DNA from: an uncultured Clostridia bacterium
Lineage (GTDB): Bacteria > Bacillota > Clostridia > Christensenellales > CAG-138
DNA: 64,000 bases
Direction: 5' to 3'
Assembly: GCA_934633985.1 (NCBI GenBank)
Contig: CAKTYU010000007.1
Location: 61,028-125,027, forward strand
Each line of letters starts with the position of its first letter. Within the stretch, counting starts at the first letter, position 1. The position numbers and the translations under genes are program-made. Under the pieces are notes generated by a model that saw only the letters and a list, made by a program, of their open reading frames with translations, was not told where the DNA came from and made no database searches. Below, piece after piece: positions 1 to 9,221 of this stretch.

Positions 1-59
1 AGCGCTATGCTTACGGCTATCACCGCCGCGCCTCCCAGCCTAAGCATCTCTCCGCCCAT
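1..59 (-). CDS. spoIIIAD: Stage III sporulation protein AD, N-terminal fragment (cut by window edge)
   Basis: Only about 20 codons are inside the window. An ATG at 59 lies two bases after the spoIIIAC stop and opens a frame that stays open to base 1, with a short polar start and then a hydrophobic stretch. SpoIIIAD is the membrane protein that follows SpoIIIAC in the Firmicute spoIIIA operon and forms part of the feeding-tube channel between mother cell and forespore. The name rests mainly on gene order. A second ATG at 48 is directly preceded by a GGCGGAG-like sequence, so the true start is uncertain. Confidence 0.55.
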   Translation of the reverse strand, partial: MGGEMLRLGGAAVIAVSIA

Positions 60-61
60 AT

Positions 62-256
62 TCACAGCCCGAATATGCGCTTAACCTGCTCAAGCAGCGC
101 GCTTATCTCGCCCACCACAAGGCTCAGCGTGATGACCAGCCCCGCAAGCGCCGCAAGCATAGCTATATCGTCCCTGCCCGTCTGCTTTAAAAGCTGGCAT
201 ATTATGGCCACCAGTATGCCTATGCCCGCTATCCTTAGTACGATGTCTATCCCCAT
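62..256 (-). CDS. spoIIIAC: Stage III sporulation protein AC
   Basis: This 64-residue protein has two hydrophobic segments (about residues 5-23 and 31-49) separated by a short polar turn with the sequence KQTGRDD. Size, two-helix layout and turn match SpoIIIAC, a small integral membrane subunit of the SpoIIIA-SpoIIQ channel made in the mother cell during engulfment. It lies 11 bases after spoIIIAB and just before spoIIIAD, in canonical order. Transcription is expected under sigma-E as in Bacillus; no convincing sigma-E site was read. Confidence 0.93.
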   Translation of the reverse strand: MGIDIVLRIAGIGILVAIICQLLKQTGRDDIAMLAALAGLVITLSLVVGEISALLEQVKRIFGL

Positions 257-267
257 ATACTTTCACC

Positions 268-765
268 TCATATCAGCAGCAGCGCCGCCCCTATGCCCAT
301 AAGCACGCCTACCTTAGTGAACATTACGCCCTTTGCAGACGCTTCCTTTTGCAGCTCCTCGCTCCTCGCCAGGGCCTCCTCGCCGGCCCTTTGGGCGGCG
401 CTTAGCTGCGGCTCCGAGGGGCTTATGCCCAGCCCGCTGCCGCATAGGAGTATTATCTCCCTCTCCCTTTCCTCAAGCACGTTAAAGCCGCGCCACGCGG
501 CGGCCCGCCGCCACGCCTCCTCTGCCCGCTCGCAGTCCTCAAGGCTCTCCCCCAACAGCTTCCAAAATCCCCCCAGCTCGCCTGCTGCAAGGTAAAGCGC
601 CATGCTGCGAAGCTCCCTCGGCCTGTGCTTCATTTCGCGGCATAGCCTTTGAACGTCATTGCCGAAGGCACGCATTATCGCGGCGCGCATCTTTAGCGCC
701 CTGCTCTTTGAATATCCCCAAAGGCTGAACAGGCATATCGCCGCTACGCAGGCCATGCTCCTCAT
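268..765 (-). CDS. spoIIIAB: Stage III sporulation protein AB
   Basis: This is a 165-residue protein with an N-terminal hydrophobic anchor (about residues 5-18), a helical cytosolic body rich in Arg and Glu, and a C-terminal hydrophobic segment ending in GVLMGIGAALLLI. This is the SpoIIIAB layout, distantly related to the GspF fold of type II secretion. Its ATG overlaps the spoIIIAA stop by four bases (ATGA), so the two are probably translationally coupled. It is thought to work with the SpoIIIAA ATPase at the mother-cell face of the channel. Confidence 0.9.
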   Translation of the reverse strand: MRSMACVAAICLFSLWGYSKSRALKMRAAIMRAFGNDVQRLCREMKHRPRELRSMALYLAAGELGGFWKLLGESLEDCERAEEAWRRAAAWRGFNVLEEREREIILLCGSGLGISPSEPQLSAAQRAGEEALARSEELQKEASAKGVMFTKVGVLMGIGAALLLI

Positions 766-1616
766 ATAAGCTCCTCCGTAATGTCATATAGCCGTCGCTC
801 CGCTCCCCGCCTTTTCAAAAGCAGCACCTTATCAAATGCCCCCGCCGCTATTATGGCGGATATATCGCGCCGGCGCGCTATCTCCGCCGCGCTGCCCGCG
901 TGGGCGCTGGCCATCACCCTTATCCCGCAGCCCGAAGCGTCCATGACCGCCGCGGCGTCCTCCCGGGTGGCTATCTCGTCAGTTATCAGCACCTGTGGCG
1001 ACATGGCGCGTATCATAAGCTCCATGGCCCTGCACTTGGCGCAGCCACCCATAACGTCGGTATTGTCCCCTACGTCCAGCCTCGGCACGCCGTTTACAGA
1101 CGCGGCTATCTCCCCCCGCTCGTCTGCGACGCCCACCTGCAATCCCAGCGCAGAAAGCTGCCGCGCCGCATCCCGCAGCACCGTGGTCTTGCCCGCCCCC
1201 GGCTCTGAAAGTATCAATGCTGAAAGCAGGCGGTCTTTATGCGTTATCCTCTCCATAAGCCCGTCCGCCGCCCCCTTTATCTCCCGGGCCATGCGTATAT
1301 TGAAGCTCCCCGGCATGGATACGCTTCCGGAGGGGTTGAGCCTGCCGCATATACCCACCCGCGAGCCGTCCTCCAGCGTCACATAGCCGCCGCGCAGCTC
1401 CTGCTCATAGGCAAAGAGCGAATGGGCGCAGGCCAGCTCCAGCATGGTTTCGCACTCCTCTATGGAGGCTATACGGCCCAGCGCCACGCTTTGAGGCCCT
1501 CTGAGCAGCACCGGCCTTTCGGCCCGCACCCGTATCTCCTCCGTATCCGGCCGGAGCGCCCCCTCCACTTCCTCCCGTATTCCCCTTGGCAGCACAGATA
1601 AGCAGCTCCTTTTCAT
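762..1616 (-). CDS. spoIIIAA: Stage III sporulation protein AA, channel ATPase
   Basis: This is a 284-residue P-loop ATPase. A Walker A motif (EPGAGKTT) lies near residues 138-145, followed by an acidic DERGEIA segment and a Walker B-like VLITDEI segment. SpoIIIAA resembles secretion ATPases and powers or gates the SpoIIIA channel in the mother cell. The start at 1616 has a good Shine-Dalgarno (GGAGGG). It is the first gene of the operon, which runs AB, AC, AD toward the left edge. The gene upstream ends in its own terminator, so the operon promoter should lie in 1617-1665. Confidence 0.94.
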   Translation of the reverse strand: MKRSCLSVLPRGIREEVEGALRPDTEEIRVRAERPVLLRGPQSVALGRIASIEECETMLELACAHSLFAYEQELRGGYVTLEDGSRVGICGRLNPSGSVSMPGSFNIRMAREIKGAADGLMERITHKDRLLSALILSEPGAGKTTVLRDAARQLSALGLQVGVADERGEIAASVNGVPRLDVGDNTDVMGGCAKCRAMELMIRAMSPQVLITDEIATREDAAAVMDASGCGIRVMASAHAGSAAEIARRRDISAIIAAGAFDKVLLLKRRGAERRLYDITEELI

Positions 1617-1665
1617 CGCCTGTCCCTCCTGTTGCTATATACCTATGACAGTATTTCCCCGCATA

Positions 1666-1693
1666 ACACAAAACCGTCCCCGCTAAGGACGGT
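1666..1693 (-). terminator. Terminator of the 192-residue membrane-protein gene
   Basis: Inverted repeat ACCGTCC / GGACGGT (1673-1679 and 1687-1693) with a 7-base loop. On the minus strand it is followed by TTTTGTG. It sits 22 bases past the stop at 1715, insulating that gene from the spoIIIA operon. Confidence 0.75.
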
Positions 1694-1714
1694 CGAATTA
1701 AGCGTTATATTGTT

Positions 1715-2293
1715 TTATTTGGCGTCTGCTCCGGCGGCCGAGCAAAGGCTGTGTATCCATATTATCACTATTGCCATGCTCAGCGCGGCAAGCTGGGAGA
1801 AAAGCACCTCCGGGCCTATCTCAAGGCTGGAATAGCCTGCGGTGGCCATGCCTATAAAGCAGTCTACCACCTTGGCAAACACGGGTATGCCCGCCGCTAT
1901 GCAGCAGGCGCAGCCCCGGCTTCCGCTCAAAAGCACGGCGGAGGTCCCCGCCATGAGCGCGCAGAAAAGGCCGCTGCCGCTGCCGTATATGAGCCCGCTG
2001 CGCTCAACGAGCGCTATGACCGCTGAAAACAGCGCCAGCGCCGCAACCGCCCCTCCCTGCTCCTCACGCTCCTTTCCCGCGAGCAGCGCCGGCAGGAATA
2101 CCATCGCCGCAGCCCCGGCGTTCACCTTCAGCTCGACGCTCAGCGTTATATCGAACACGGAAAGCGCCAAGGCACAGAGCAGCATGTAGAGAAGCCCAAA
2201 AACGCTTAGCCCCGCCGCCCTGCACGGCAGCCTTAACGCCCCCGCGGCGGAGAGGATCATAAGGCATATCGAAAAAACTATATATTCAGGCAT
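1715..2293 (-). CDS. Unknown polytopic membrane protein beside spoIIIA
   Basis: I do not recognise this 192-residue protein. It has five or six hydrophobic segments, a short charged loop near residues 73-80 (GKEREEQ), and a Cys-containing stretch SRGCACC near residue 125. There is no signal peptide cleavage site or known motif. It is flanked by terminators on both sides, so it is probably monocistronic. The only Shine-Dalgarno candidate (GGGGAAG) lies in the 3' arm of the upstream terminator hairpin. A sporulation role is suggested only by position. The frame is long, codon use is native and it has its own terminator, so it is likely real. Confidence 0.6.
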   Translation of the reverse strand: MPEYIVFSICLMILSAAGALRLPCRAAGLSVFGLLYMLLCALALSVFDITLSVELKVNAGAAAMVFLPALLAGKEREEQGGAVAALALFSAVIALVERSGLIYGSGSGLFCALMAGTSAVLLSGSRGCACCIAAGIPVFAKVVDCFIGMATAGYSSLEIGPEVLFSQLAALSMAIVIIWIHSLCSAAGADAK

Positions 2294-2295
2294 AT

Positions 2296-2347
2296 AAAAA
2301 ACTTCCCCGTAAATACTGCCCTTAGTTTGGCAGGATGAGAGGAAGTT
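2296..2347 (-). terminator. Terminator of the nrdR-pgeF unit
   Basis: Outer stem AACTTCC / GGAAGTT (2341-2347 and 2300-2306) with an inner CTGCC / GGCAG stem, then a run of T on the minus strand. It begins 14 bases past the pgeF stop. The 3' arm also carries the only ribosome-site candidate of the gene that starts at 2293. Confidence 0.75.
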
Positions 2348-2360
2348 GAAAGCAAGTAAT

Positions 2361-3215
2361 TTATGGCTGTATGAGCTTTATATAGGCCGCCATGGAGCCG
2401 GTTTTTCCCTTATCCCGCCTGTGCGAGAAGAAATGCCGGCGGTCCTCATAGGTGCAGGCGTTCATAAGGGTGATGTTCTCCGGCCTTATTCCGGCCTCCA
2501 CGAACTGCACCGCAGCCGCAAGCTCCAGATCGGTATAGGCCTTGCCCGGCCTGCCCGGGCGCGATATGCCGGGATAGTCAAATTCATTTTGGAATTTTTC
2601 GCCGAGATCCGCATCCACCTCAAAGCAGTTTCGGCATATACAGGGCCCTGTCGCGGCGATAATGTCGCCCGGGTCGGTGCCGAACTCCTCGGCCATGCGG
2701 CGGGCCATCTCCGCCCCTATGCGCAGCAGCGTGCCCTTCCAGCCCGCGTGGGCCATACCTATGGCGCGGCGTATGGGATCGTAAAAGAAATATGCCCCGC
2801 AGTCCGCATGGGAGGTGACAAGGGTGACGGTGGGATCGTCGGTGATTATGCCGTCACAGGGCGGCAGAGGCTCTTTATAGAAGCCGCGCCCCCGGTGCTC
2901 ATGGGTAAGCCTCAGCACGTTGGCCCCATGCTCGTGGTTCACCACCACCATGTCGTCGTAATCGACGCCCGCGCCCTCCGCGAATATCTTAAAGTTGGCT
3001 ATGACCTCCTCCGTTGACCCGCAGCGTATCCAGCTAAGATTAAGCGACGCCTTAGCGGGATCGGCGGTTATGCCTCCCTCGCGGGTGGAAAAGCCGTGGG
3101 ACACGCCTCCGGCCTTGTCCAACGCCTCCGCGCAGTAAAGCCCTGTGCCCCTATCTGTTTTTTTGTAAATAAAGCCGTGCTTTATCAGCGCGGCCTGTTT
3201 CTGCTGCATACTCAT
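2361..3215 (-). CDS. pgeF: Peptidoglycan editing factor / YlmD-type multicopper-oxidase-fold enzyme
   Basis: This 284-residue protein is of the YfiH/YlmD (LACC1) family. Characteristic pieces are GVSHGFSTREGG near residue 40, VVNHEHGANV near residue 90, VTSHADCGAYF near residue 135 and MAHAGWKGTLL. These supply the His and Cys ligands of the family metal site. Members act on purine nucleosides and, in E. coli, keep wrong amino acids out of muropeptides. Its ATG overlaps the nrdR stop by one base (TGATG), so the two form one transcription unit. Family assignment is firm; the substrate here is not known. Confidence 0.9.
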   Translation of the reverse strand: MSMQQKQAALIKHGFIYKKTDRGTGLYCAEALDKAGGVSHGFSTREGGITADPAKASLNLSWIRCGSTEEVIANFKIFAEGAGVDYDDMVVVNHEHGANVLRLTHEHRGRGFYKEPLPPCDGIITDDPTVTLVTSHADCGAYFFYDPIRRAIGMAHAGWKGTLLRIGAEMARRMAEEFGTDPGDIIAATGPCICRNCFEVDADLGEKFQNEFDYPGISRPGRPGKAYTDLELAAAVQFVEAGIRPENITLMNACTYEDRRHFFSHRRDKGKTGSMAAYIKLIQP

Positions 3216-3670
3216 CAGTTTTCACCAAGCAGGAGCTTAAGCTCGTTCATAAAGGTGTTTATATCCTTGAACTGGCGGTATACCGAGGCGAAGCGCACAT
3301 ACGCCACCTCGTCCAGATCCTTGAGCCTGCTCATTACCATCTCGCCTATGGCCTCGCTTTTTACCTCCTGCTCGAGGGAGTTAAACACCTCCCGCACCAC
3401 GTTATCCACCAAAAGCTCCATGTCCGCGGTGGATACCGGGCGCTTTTCGCAGGCCTTGCGGACGCCCAAAAGTATCTTCTCGCTGTTGAACGGCTCTCGC
3501 GTGCCGTCCTTTTTTATTACCATTATGGGTATTTCTTCGATCTTTTCATAGGTTGTGAAGCGCTTTCCGCAGTTAATGCACTCTCTCCTGCGGCGAATAG
3601 AAGTACCGTCCTCGGTAGGCCGGGAATCCACTACCTTGCTTTCCGTGCCCGAGCAATAGCGGCATTTCAT
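3215..3670 (-). CDS. nrdR: Transcriptional repressor NrdR
   Basis: This 151-residue protein carries the N-terminal four-Cys zinc ribbon (CRYC at 3-6, CINC further on), the SRPTEDG segment and the ATP-cone domain with VIKKDGTREPF. NrdR senses dATP/ATP and represses ribonucleotide reductase genes. The start is set at ATG 3670 because family members begin MKCxYC and a GGGAGG ribosome site lies eight bases upstream; a longer frame exists but adds unrelated residues. It is co-transcribed with pgeF. Confidence 0.95.
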   Translation of the reverse strand: MKCRYCSGTESKVVDSRPTEDGTSIRRRRECINCGKRFTTYEKIEEIPIMVIKKDGTREPFNSEKILLGVRKACEKRPVSTADMELLVDNVVREVFNSLEQEVKSEAIGEMVMSRLKDLDEVAYVRFASVYRQFKDINTFMNELKLLLGEN

Positions 3671-3767
3671 GGGGGATACCTCCCAAAGTATTGTATTTAT
3701 ACTATGCATGATACCACATATATTGTTTTTCCGCCATAGCTTTAAGCATTTTTATGCAGTGCCGGCT

Positions 3768-4013
3768 CTATTTGAGCGCCACGTCCACCAGTATCACGTC
3801 GTCGCCTATCTTGCTTATGCGGTCGTAAGGTATCACCAGCTCCTCATCGCTGCGGAGTATCCCGAAAAGCCGCGGCGGCCCCGGCACGACTATGGAGCGT
3901 ATCAGCCCGGAGCACTGATCCACCTCCAGATCGCATATACAGCCCAGCCTCGCCCCGTCCCGCATATTTATTACCTCCTTGCGGCGAAGGTCTCCGAAAT
4001 TCAAAAACGGCAT
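3768..4013 (-). CDS. YlmC/YmxH-family PRC-barrel sporulation protein
   Basis: This 81-residue protein has a PRC-barrel-like pattern: LRRKEVINMRDGARLG, CDLEVD, then PYDRISKIGDDVILVDV at the C-terminus. That is typical of the YlmC/YmxH family found near sporulation and cell-division genes in Clostridia. The biochemical role is unknown. A GTG at 4022 would add three residues. The ATG at 4013 is preferred because a GGGGTGA site sits at normal spacing before it. Confidence 0.85.
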   Translation of the reverse strand: MPFLNFGDLRRKEVINMRDGARLGCICDLEVDQCSGLIRSIVVPGPPRLFGILRSDEELVIPYDRISKIGDDVILVDVALK

Positions 4014-4060
4014 ATCACTCACCCCTCAATAGGATATGCTATAATATGCCGCAATAAAGC

Positions 4061-4090
4061 AAAAAAATCCCCGGCAGAAATACCGGGGGA
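4061..4090 (-). terminator. Terminator after rpsU
   Basis: Stem CCGGGG / CCCCGG (4083-4088 and 4069-4074) with an 8-base loop. On the minus strand it is followed by ATTTTTTT. It lies about 110 bases past the rpsU stop, and no gene lies between. Confidence 0.8.
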
Positions 4091-4198
4091 TAATCTTTAA
4101 CCGTTTATGTTTGTAATTCCGGCGTCGCCACGACTGCCTTGTGGTTTTTACGGGAAGGCATTACTATCCCGAACGTCAAACCTTGTGTGTTTTTTGTA

Positions 4199-4369
4199 TT
4201 AGTACTTGCGCTTTCTGGCCGCTTCGGCCTTTTTCTTGCGCTTTACGCTGGGCTTTTCATAGTGTTCACGACGACGCACTTCGGCCAAGATGCCGCTGCG
4301 GGCAGTCTTACGCTTGAACCGCTTAAGAGCACTTTCCAGGGACTCGTTTTCACCTACGCGAATTTCCAT
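4199..4369 (-). CDS. rpsU: 30S ribosomal protein S21
   Basis: This 56-residue, strongly basic protein starts MEIRVGENESLE and ends in a KRKKKAEAARKRKY tail, the signature of bacterial S21 in the small-subunit platform. The start is ATG 4369 with ribosome site GGGGAGGG; an upstream in-frame Met at 4465 overlaps the promoter and is rejected. It has its own strong promoter (4442-4470) and terminator, so it is transcribed alone. Confidence 0.95.
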   Translation of the reverse strand: MEIRVGENESLESALKRFKRKTARSGILAEVRRREHYEKPSVKRKKKAEAARKRKY

Positions 4370-4441
4370 CAATTTCCCTCCCCTCTGAATGCAACATAGC
4401 ACATCGTGAATTATGCGAAGCATAGGAATCCAAACAAAGCT

Positions 4442-4470
4442 ATTATACTTGAAGAGGGCCTCCAAGTCAA
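4442..4470 (-). promoter_or_regulatory. Sigma-A promoter of rpsU
   Basis: On the minus strand TTGACT (4470-4465), a 17-base spacer, then TATAAT (4447-4442). The near-consensus boxes and ideal spacing fit a highly expressed ribosomal protein gene, whose start lies about 75 bases downstream. Confidence 0.88.
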
Positions 4471-4500
4471 CACAATAATTGTGTATTTTTATTTAAGGCG

Positions 4501-4842
4501 CTAACCTGCCGGCCAGCCGTGCTCCCTGCCGCCCGTCATGTGCAGATGCAGGTGAGGTACGCTCTGCCCGCCGTCCCTGCCGGTATTTATGACGAGTCGG
4601 AAGCCGTTCTCCGCTATGCCCAGCTCCCTTGCAAGCTTAGCCGCCACATGGAACATGTGCGCGACTATCGCGTCTCCCTCCGGAACCTCCAGCACGCTCT
4701 GGTAGTGCTTCTTTGGCACTATCAGCACATGCACCGGCGCCTGTGGGGAAAGGTCGTTAAAGGCCGCCACTAACTCGTCCTCATAGACGAGGCTCGTGGG
4801 TATCTCTTTGTTTGCTATTTTGCAGAAGATGCAGTCATCCAT
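4501..4842 (-). CDS. Histidine triad (HIT/Hint) nucleotide-binding protein
   Basis: This 113-residue protein has N-terminal CIFCKI, NDLSPQAPVHVLIVPKKH, and the histidine triad PHLHLHM near residues 95-101. The Hint branch hydrolyses adenosine phosphoramidates and acyl-adenylates. Length matches the family. It is the last gene of a run starting at prmA (prmA-rsmE-mtaB-HIT), 36 bases after mtaB. Confidence 0.93.
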   Translation of the reverse strand: MDDCIFCKIANKEIPTSLVYEDELVAAFNDLSPQAPVHVLIVPKKHYQSVLEVPEGDAIVAHMFHVAAKLARELGIAENGFRLVINTGRDGGQSVPHLHLHMTGGREHGWPAG

Positions 4843-4878
4843 GGGCTATCCTCCTTTGTGTATTTGGCTTTAGGTATA

Positions 4879-6168
4879 TTATATCACTAATTGTCCCAGC
4901 AGGCGATCCTCTGACGCTTCTTTTATCAGAACCCTTACCATCTGCCCCGCCATGCCTTCCTCCGCGCCCTGTACGCTTACTCTGGCGTATGTGTCGGTAT
5001 AGCCGCTCATAAGGCCCTGCTCAAGCTCCTCCAGAAGCACCTCCTGTACGGTGCCGATGAAGCCCTGAAGATATTCCCGCTCTAACTCCGCGCCGATGCG
5101 TATAAGTTCGCCCGCCCGGCGGGACTTCTCCACGTTAGGTATCTGATTCGGCATAGAGTAGGCCGCCGTGCCCTCGCGCCTGGAGTATGGAAAGACGTGT
5201 ATCCGCGCAAAGCCTATACGGCGTATAAAGTCCTTTGTCTCCTGAAACTCCTGCTCGCTCTCACCGGGGAAGCCCGCTATGACGTCGGTGGTTATGGCGC
5301 AGCCCGGCATGGCCTCCCGCAGCATCTCCACGCACCTTTCATATACGGCGGCGTCGTAGCGGCGGTTCATGCGCTTCAATACCCCGTCGCTGCCGCTCTG
5401 CATGGAAAGATGGAACTGGCGGCATATCTTGGGGTTGCCGCTAAGCGCCGAAACGAACCCCTCGGTAAGAAGCTGAGGCTCCAGCGAGCCCAGCCTTATG
5501 CGCTGTATTTCGTCTATGCCCTCCGCCTGGGCTATGGCGTCTGTCAGGTCTACCTTCCAGTCCATATCCTTGCCGTATGACATAAGATGTATCCCGGTCA
5601 TCACCACCTCCTTATAGCCGTGCCCGGCAAGCAGCAGGAGGTTTTTGCGTATGTTTTCCGGCGTCCTCGAGCGCAGCGGGCCCCTTGCGTAGGGTATTAT
5701 GCAGTAGGTGCAGTACCTGTCACAGCCCTCCTGAATCTTCAAATGCGCCCTCGTCCGGCCCTCCCGCGTGGCCACAAGCTCCTCAAACTCGCGCTCATCC
5801 ATAAGGGAGCCTACGGCGTTGAGCCTGCCCCCGTGAAGGCTGGCGATAAGGCTTACTATATTTGCCCTGTCCTTTGAGCCTATGACTAAGCTCACCCCGG
5901 GCAGGGAAAGCACCTCCTCCGGCGACCTTTGGGCATAGCACCCGGTCACCACTATCTTTGCATCGGGATTCCTTCCGTGGGCCCGGGATATCATCTGGCG
6001 GGACTTTTTATCTCCGACGGCGGTGACAGTGCAGGTGTTTATTATGTATACGTCCGCCTGCTCCTCAAAGTCCACGGTATCGTAGCCTGCGTTTTCCATC
6101 AGCTCGCGCATGGCCTGTGTATCGTATTGGTTTACCTTGCATCCAAGTGTGCAGTATGCAGCCTTCAC
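4879..6168 (-). CDS. mtaB: tRNA t6A37 methylthiotransferase MtaB
   Basis: This 429-residue radical-SAM enzyme converts t6A37 to ms2t6A37 in tRNAs reading ANN codons. It shows an N-terminal MTTase domain (TLGCKVNQYD near residues 7-16, further Cys near 46 and 77), a radical-SAM cluster motif CDRYCTYC near residue 149, and a C-terminal TRAM-like domain. CKVNQ and the YARGPLRSR segment place it in MtaB rather than MiaB or RimO. It lies 10 bases after rsmE in an RNA-modification operon. The target is notable because the genome uses ATA, an ANN codon, heavily. Confidence 0.93.
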   Translation of the reverse strand: MKAAYCTLGCKVNQYDTQAMRELMENAGYDTVDFEEQADVYIINTCTVTAVGDKKSRQMISRAHGRNPDAKIVVTGCYAQRSPEEVLSLPGVSLVIGSKDRANIVSLIASLHGGRLNAVGSLMDEREFEELVATREGRTRAHLKIQEGCDRYCTYCIIPYARGPLRSRTPENIRKNLLLLAGHGYKEVVMTGIHLMSYGKDMDWKVDLTDAIAQAEGIDEIQRIRLGSLEPQLLTEGFVSALSGNPKICRQFHLSMQSGSDGVLKRMNRRYDAAVYERCVEMLREAMPGCAITTDVIAGFPGESEQEFQETKDFIRRIGFARIHVFPYSRREGTAAYSMPNQIPNVEKSRRAGELIRIGAELEREYLQGFIGTVQEVLLEELEQGLMSGYTDTYARVSVQGAEEGMAGQMVRVLIKEASEDRLLGQLVI

Positions 6169-6178
6169 CTGTTTTTAT

Positions 6179-6907
6179 CTATTCCTCCAGCTCGTAAAGT
6201 ATCATCGCGGCAGCAGCCATTCCGGCGGTTTCGGTGCGGAGTATGCGCCGCCCCAGGGATACGGCCCTGCCGCCCTTATCTATCAGGCTCTCTACCTCGC
6301 CAACTTCAAGGCCGCCCTCCGGCCCTATTATGACGGCTATGCTTTCCGCCCCCATATTTGCCCTTAGGACTTCCTTAAGGCCGGTCTTATGCTCGTCCTC
6401 ATAGGCGATGAGTATGAGGTCGTATGGGGACATATCGGCGGTCTTAAATGTAGTAAGCTCGCCTATATGGGGTATTATGCCGCGGCCGGACTGCTTTGCC
6501 GCCTCGCAGGCTACCCTCTGATAGCGCGTCCGCTTCGCCCCGTACTCCCCCGGCTTTACCCTGACCACGCTTCTCTCCGCCGCCACGGGTATTATGGCAT
6601 TTATGCCCAGCTCCACGCATTTTTGTATTATTAGCTCCATCTTGCCCGCCTTGGGGAGGCCCTGATAGAGCGTTATGCGCCGCTTTGGCTCGGCGGGGCA
6701 GGGCCTTTTATCCAAGAGCCTAAGCTCTACCCGCTCCCTTGAGATATCCGCTATCTCCGCAGTATACTCATACCCACAGCCGTCTGAGAGCATCACCCTG
6801 TCGCCGCACTGCATGCGCAGCACCTTGGCGATGTGCTTCACATCCTCGCCGGCAATGGTGGCGGAGTTATCTGAAATATCCTCCGGCCTCACAAAAAACC
6901 TGTTCAT
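6179..6907 (-). CDS. rsmE: 16S rRNA (uracil-1498-N3)-methyltransferase
   Basis: This 242-residue SPOUT-fold methyltransferase shows an N-terminal PUA-like part (HIAKVLRMQCGD), then the knot motifs: KMELIIQKCVELG, IIGPEGGL near residue 195, and SLGRRILRTETA near residue 220, which bind SAM. RsmE methylates U1498 in helix 44 of 16S rRNA. It starts three bases after the prmA stop, indicating co-translation. Confidence 0.95.
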   Translation of the reverse strand: MNRFFVRPEDISDNSATIAGEDVKHIAKVLRMQCGDRVMLSDGCGYEYTAEIADISRERVELRLLDKRPCPAEPKRRITLYQGLPKAGKMELIIQKCVELGINAIIPVAAERSVVRVKPGEYGAKRTRYQRVACEAAKQSGRGIIPHIGELTTFKTADMSPYDLILIAYEDEHKTGLKEVLRANMGAESIAVIIGPEGGLEVGEVESLIDKGGRAVSLGRRILRTETAGMAAAAMILYELEE

Positions 6908-6910
6908 GGC

Positions 6911-7882
6911 CTACCTCTTGGGCCTTGCCAATATAGCCCGCCAGTCGTCCCCCGCCTTTACCTCCAGCACCTCAAAGCCGTTCTTATCGAGGGCGCACAG
7001 CACCTCATCCAGCCGCTCTGCGATTATGCCGCTCATTATGAACGCGCCATCCTCCTTTATGAGCCTCGGCACTATTGCGGAAAGCTCGATTATGACGGAG
7101 GCGACTATGTTTGCCGCTACTACGTCGTACTTCTTTTCGCAGAGCTTATCCTGCAATGCGCCGTCGGAGAGCACGTCCCCCACAAGCACCGTATAGGTAT
7201 CCCTGCCTATGCCGTTCATGGCGGCGTTCTCATAGGCGATCTTCTCGGCTATGGGGTCTATATCCACAGCCACCGCTTCCTTTGCGCCAAGCAGCAGAGA
7301 GGCTATGGACAGTATGCCGCTGCCGCAGCCCAGGTCTATCATGCTGTCCCCCGCCTTTACTGTCCTTTCAAGGAACTCAAGGCACATGCGCGTGGTGTGA
7401 TGGCTTCCCGTGCCGAAGGCCATGCCGGGATCAAGGGACAAGACCATGCGTCCCGTATCCTCCGCCTTTTCCCAGGAGGGGCGCACCAGCAGCCTTTCGC
7501 CTATCTCCAGAGGCTTATAGTATACCTTCCAATTATTCTCCCAGTCCTCGTCGTCCGCGATGCGCACCACGGTACGCAGGCTGCCGAGGTCCAGCCCCAC
7601 ATCGGTATTTTTAAGCTCCCCGAAGGAATCCTCTATGGCCTTAACGGTGGCGCGGTTGTCCGCCACGTCCGCTATATACGCCTTTACGCAGGGCTCGTCC
7701 CCTGCGACGAGCTCATCCATGTCGGCATAGTCCCAGTACTTCGCGGTGTCCCGCAGGAACTGCTCTATGCTCTCCCTGCCCTGCTCTATCACTACCTGAT
7801 CTATGCCCAGCATGTCAAGGCGAGCGCATACCGGGTCAAGGCCCTCCTCGGTGGTAAAAACGGTAATCTCCATCCACTTCAT
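6911..7882 (-). CDS. prmA: Ribosomal protein L11 methyltransferase
   Basis: This 323-residue protein has an N-terminal substrate domain and a C-terminal class I SAM domain. The PrmA hallmarks DPGMAFGTGSHHTT near residue 151 and DLGCGSGILSIAS near residue 182 are present, followed by AANIVASVI. PrmA trimethylates lysines of L11. It is slightly longer than E. coli PrmA (293), mainly in the N-terminal half, as in many Clostridia. It is first in the operon, with a promoter at 7921-7949. Confidence 0.94.
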   Translation of the reverse strand: MKWMEITVFTTEEGLDPVCARLDMLGIDQVVIEQGRESIEQFLRDTAKYWDYADMDELVAGDEPCVKAYIADVADNRATVKAIEDSFGELKNTDVGLDLGSLRTVVRIADDEDWENNWKVYYKPLEIGERLLVRPSWEKAEDTGRMVLSLDPGMAFGTGSHHTTRMCLEFLERTVKAGDSMIDLGCGSGILSIASLLLGAKEAVAVDIDPIAEKIAYENAAMNGIGRDTYTVLVGDVLSDGALQDKLCEKKYDVVAANIVASVIIELSAIVPRLIKEDGAFIMSGIIAERLDEVLCALDKNGFEVLEVKAGDDWRAILARPKR

Positions 7883-7920
7883 GTGATATATTCCTCTTTA
7901 TACATATAATTCTAAAGTAT

Positions 7921-7949
7921 AATATACAGCATTTATCCCTTTTGGGCAA
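7921..7949 (-). promoter_or_regulatory. Promoter of the prmA-rsmE-mtaB-HIT operon
   Basis: On the minus strand TTGCCC (7949-7944), a 17-base spacer, then TATATT (7926-7921), about 40 bases before the prmA start and just after the dnaJ terminator. Confidence 0.65.
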
Positions 7950-7950
7950 C

Positions 7951-7977
7951 ACAAAAGGGCGGCCGTAAAGCCGCCCT
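7951..7977 (-). terminator. Terminator of the hrcA-grpE-dnaK-dnaJ operon
   Basis: An 8-bp stem AGGGCGGC / GCCGCCCT (7970-7977 and 7956-7963) with a 6-base loop, followed on the minus strand by TTTTGTG. It starts 13 bases past the dnaJ stop. Confidence 0.82.
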
Positions 7978-7989
7978 GAAGCGTTCACC

Positions 7990-9147
<1,158 letters not shown>

Positions 9148-9221
9148 TGTTTCCCCAACTTTCTACATCTGCCGCTTTCGCGTGGATTCTTTTATTATAT
9201 TTTATCTTGGTTCCCCCGCAA

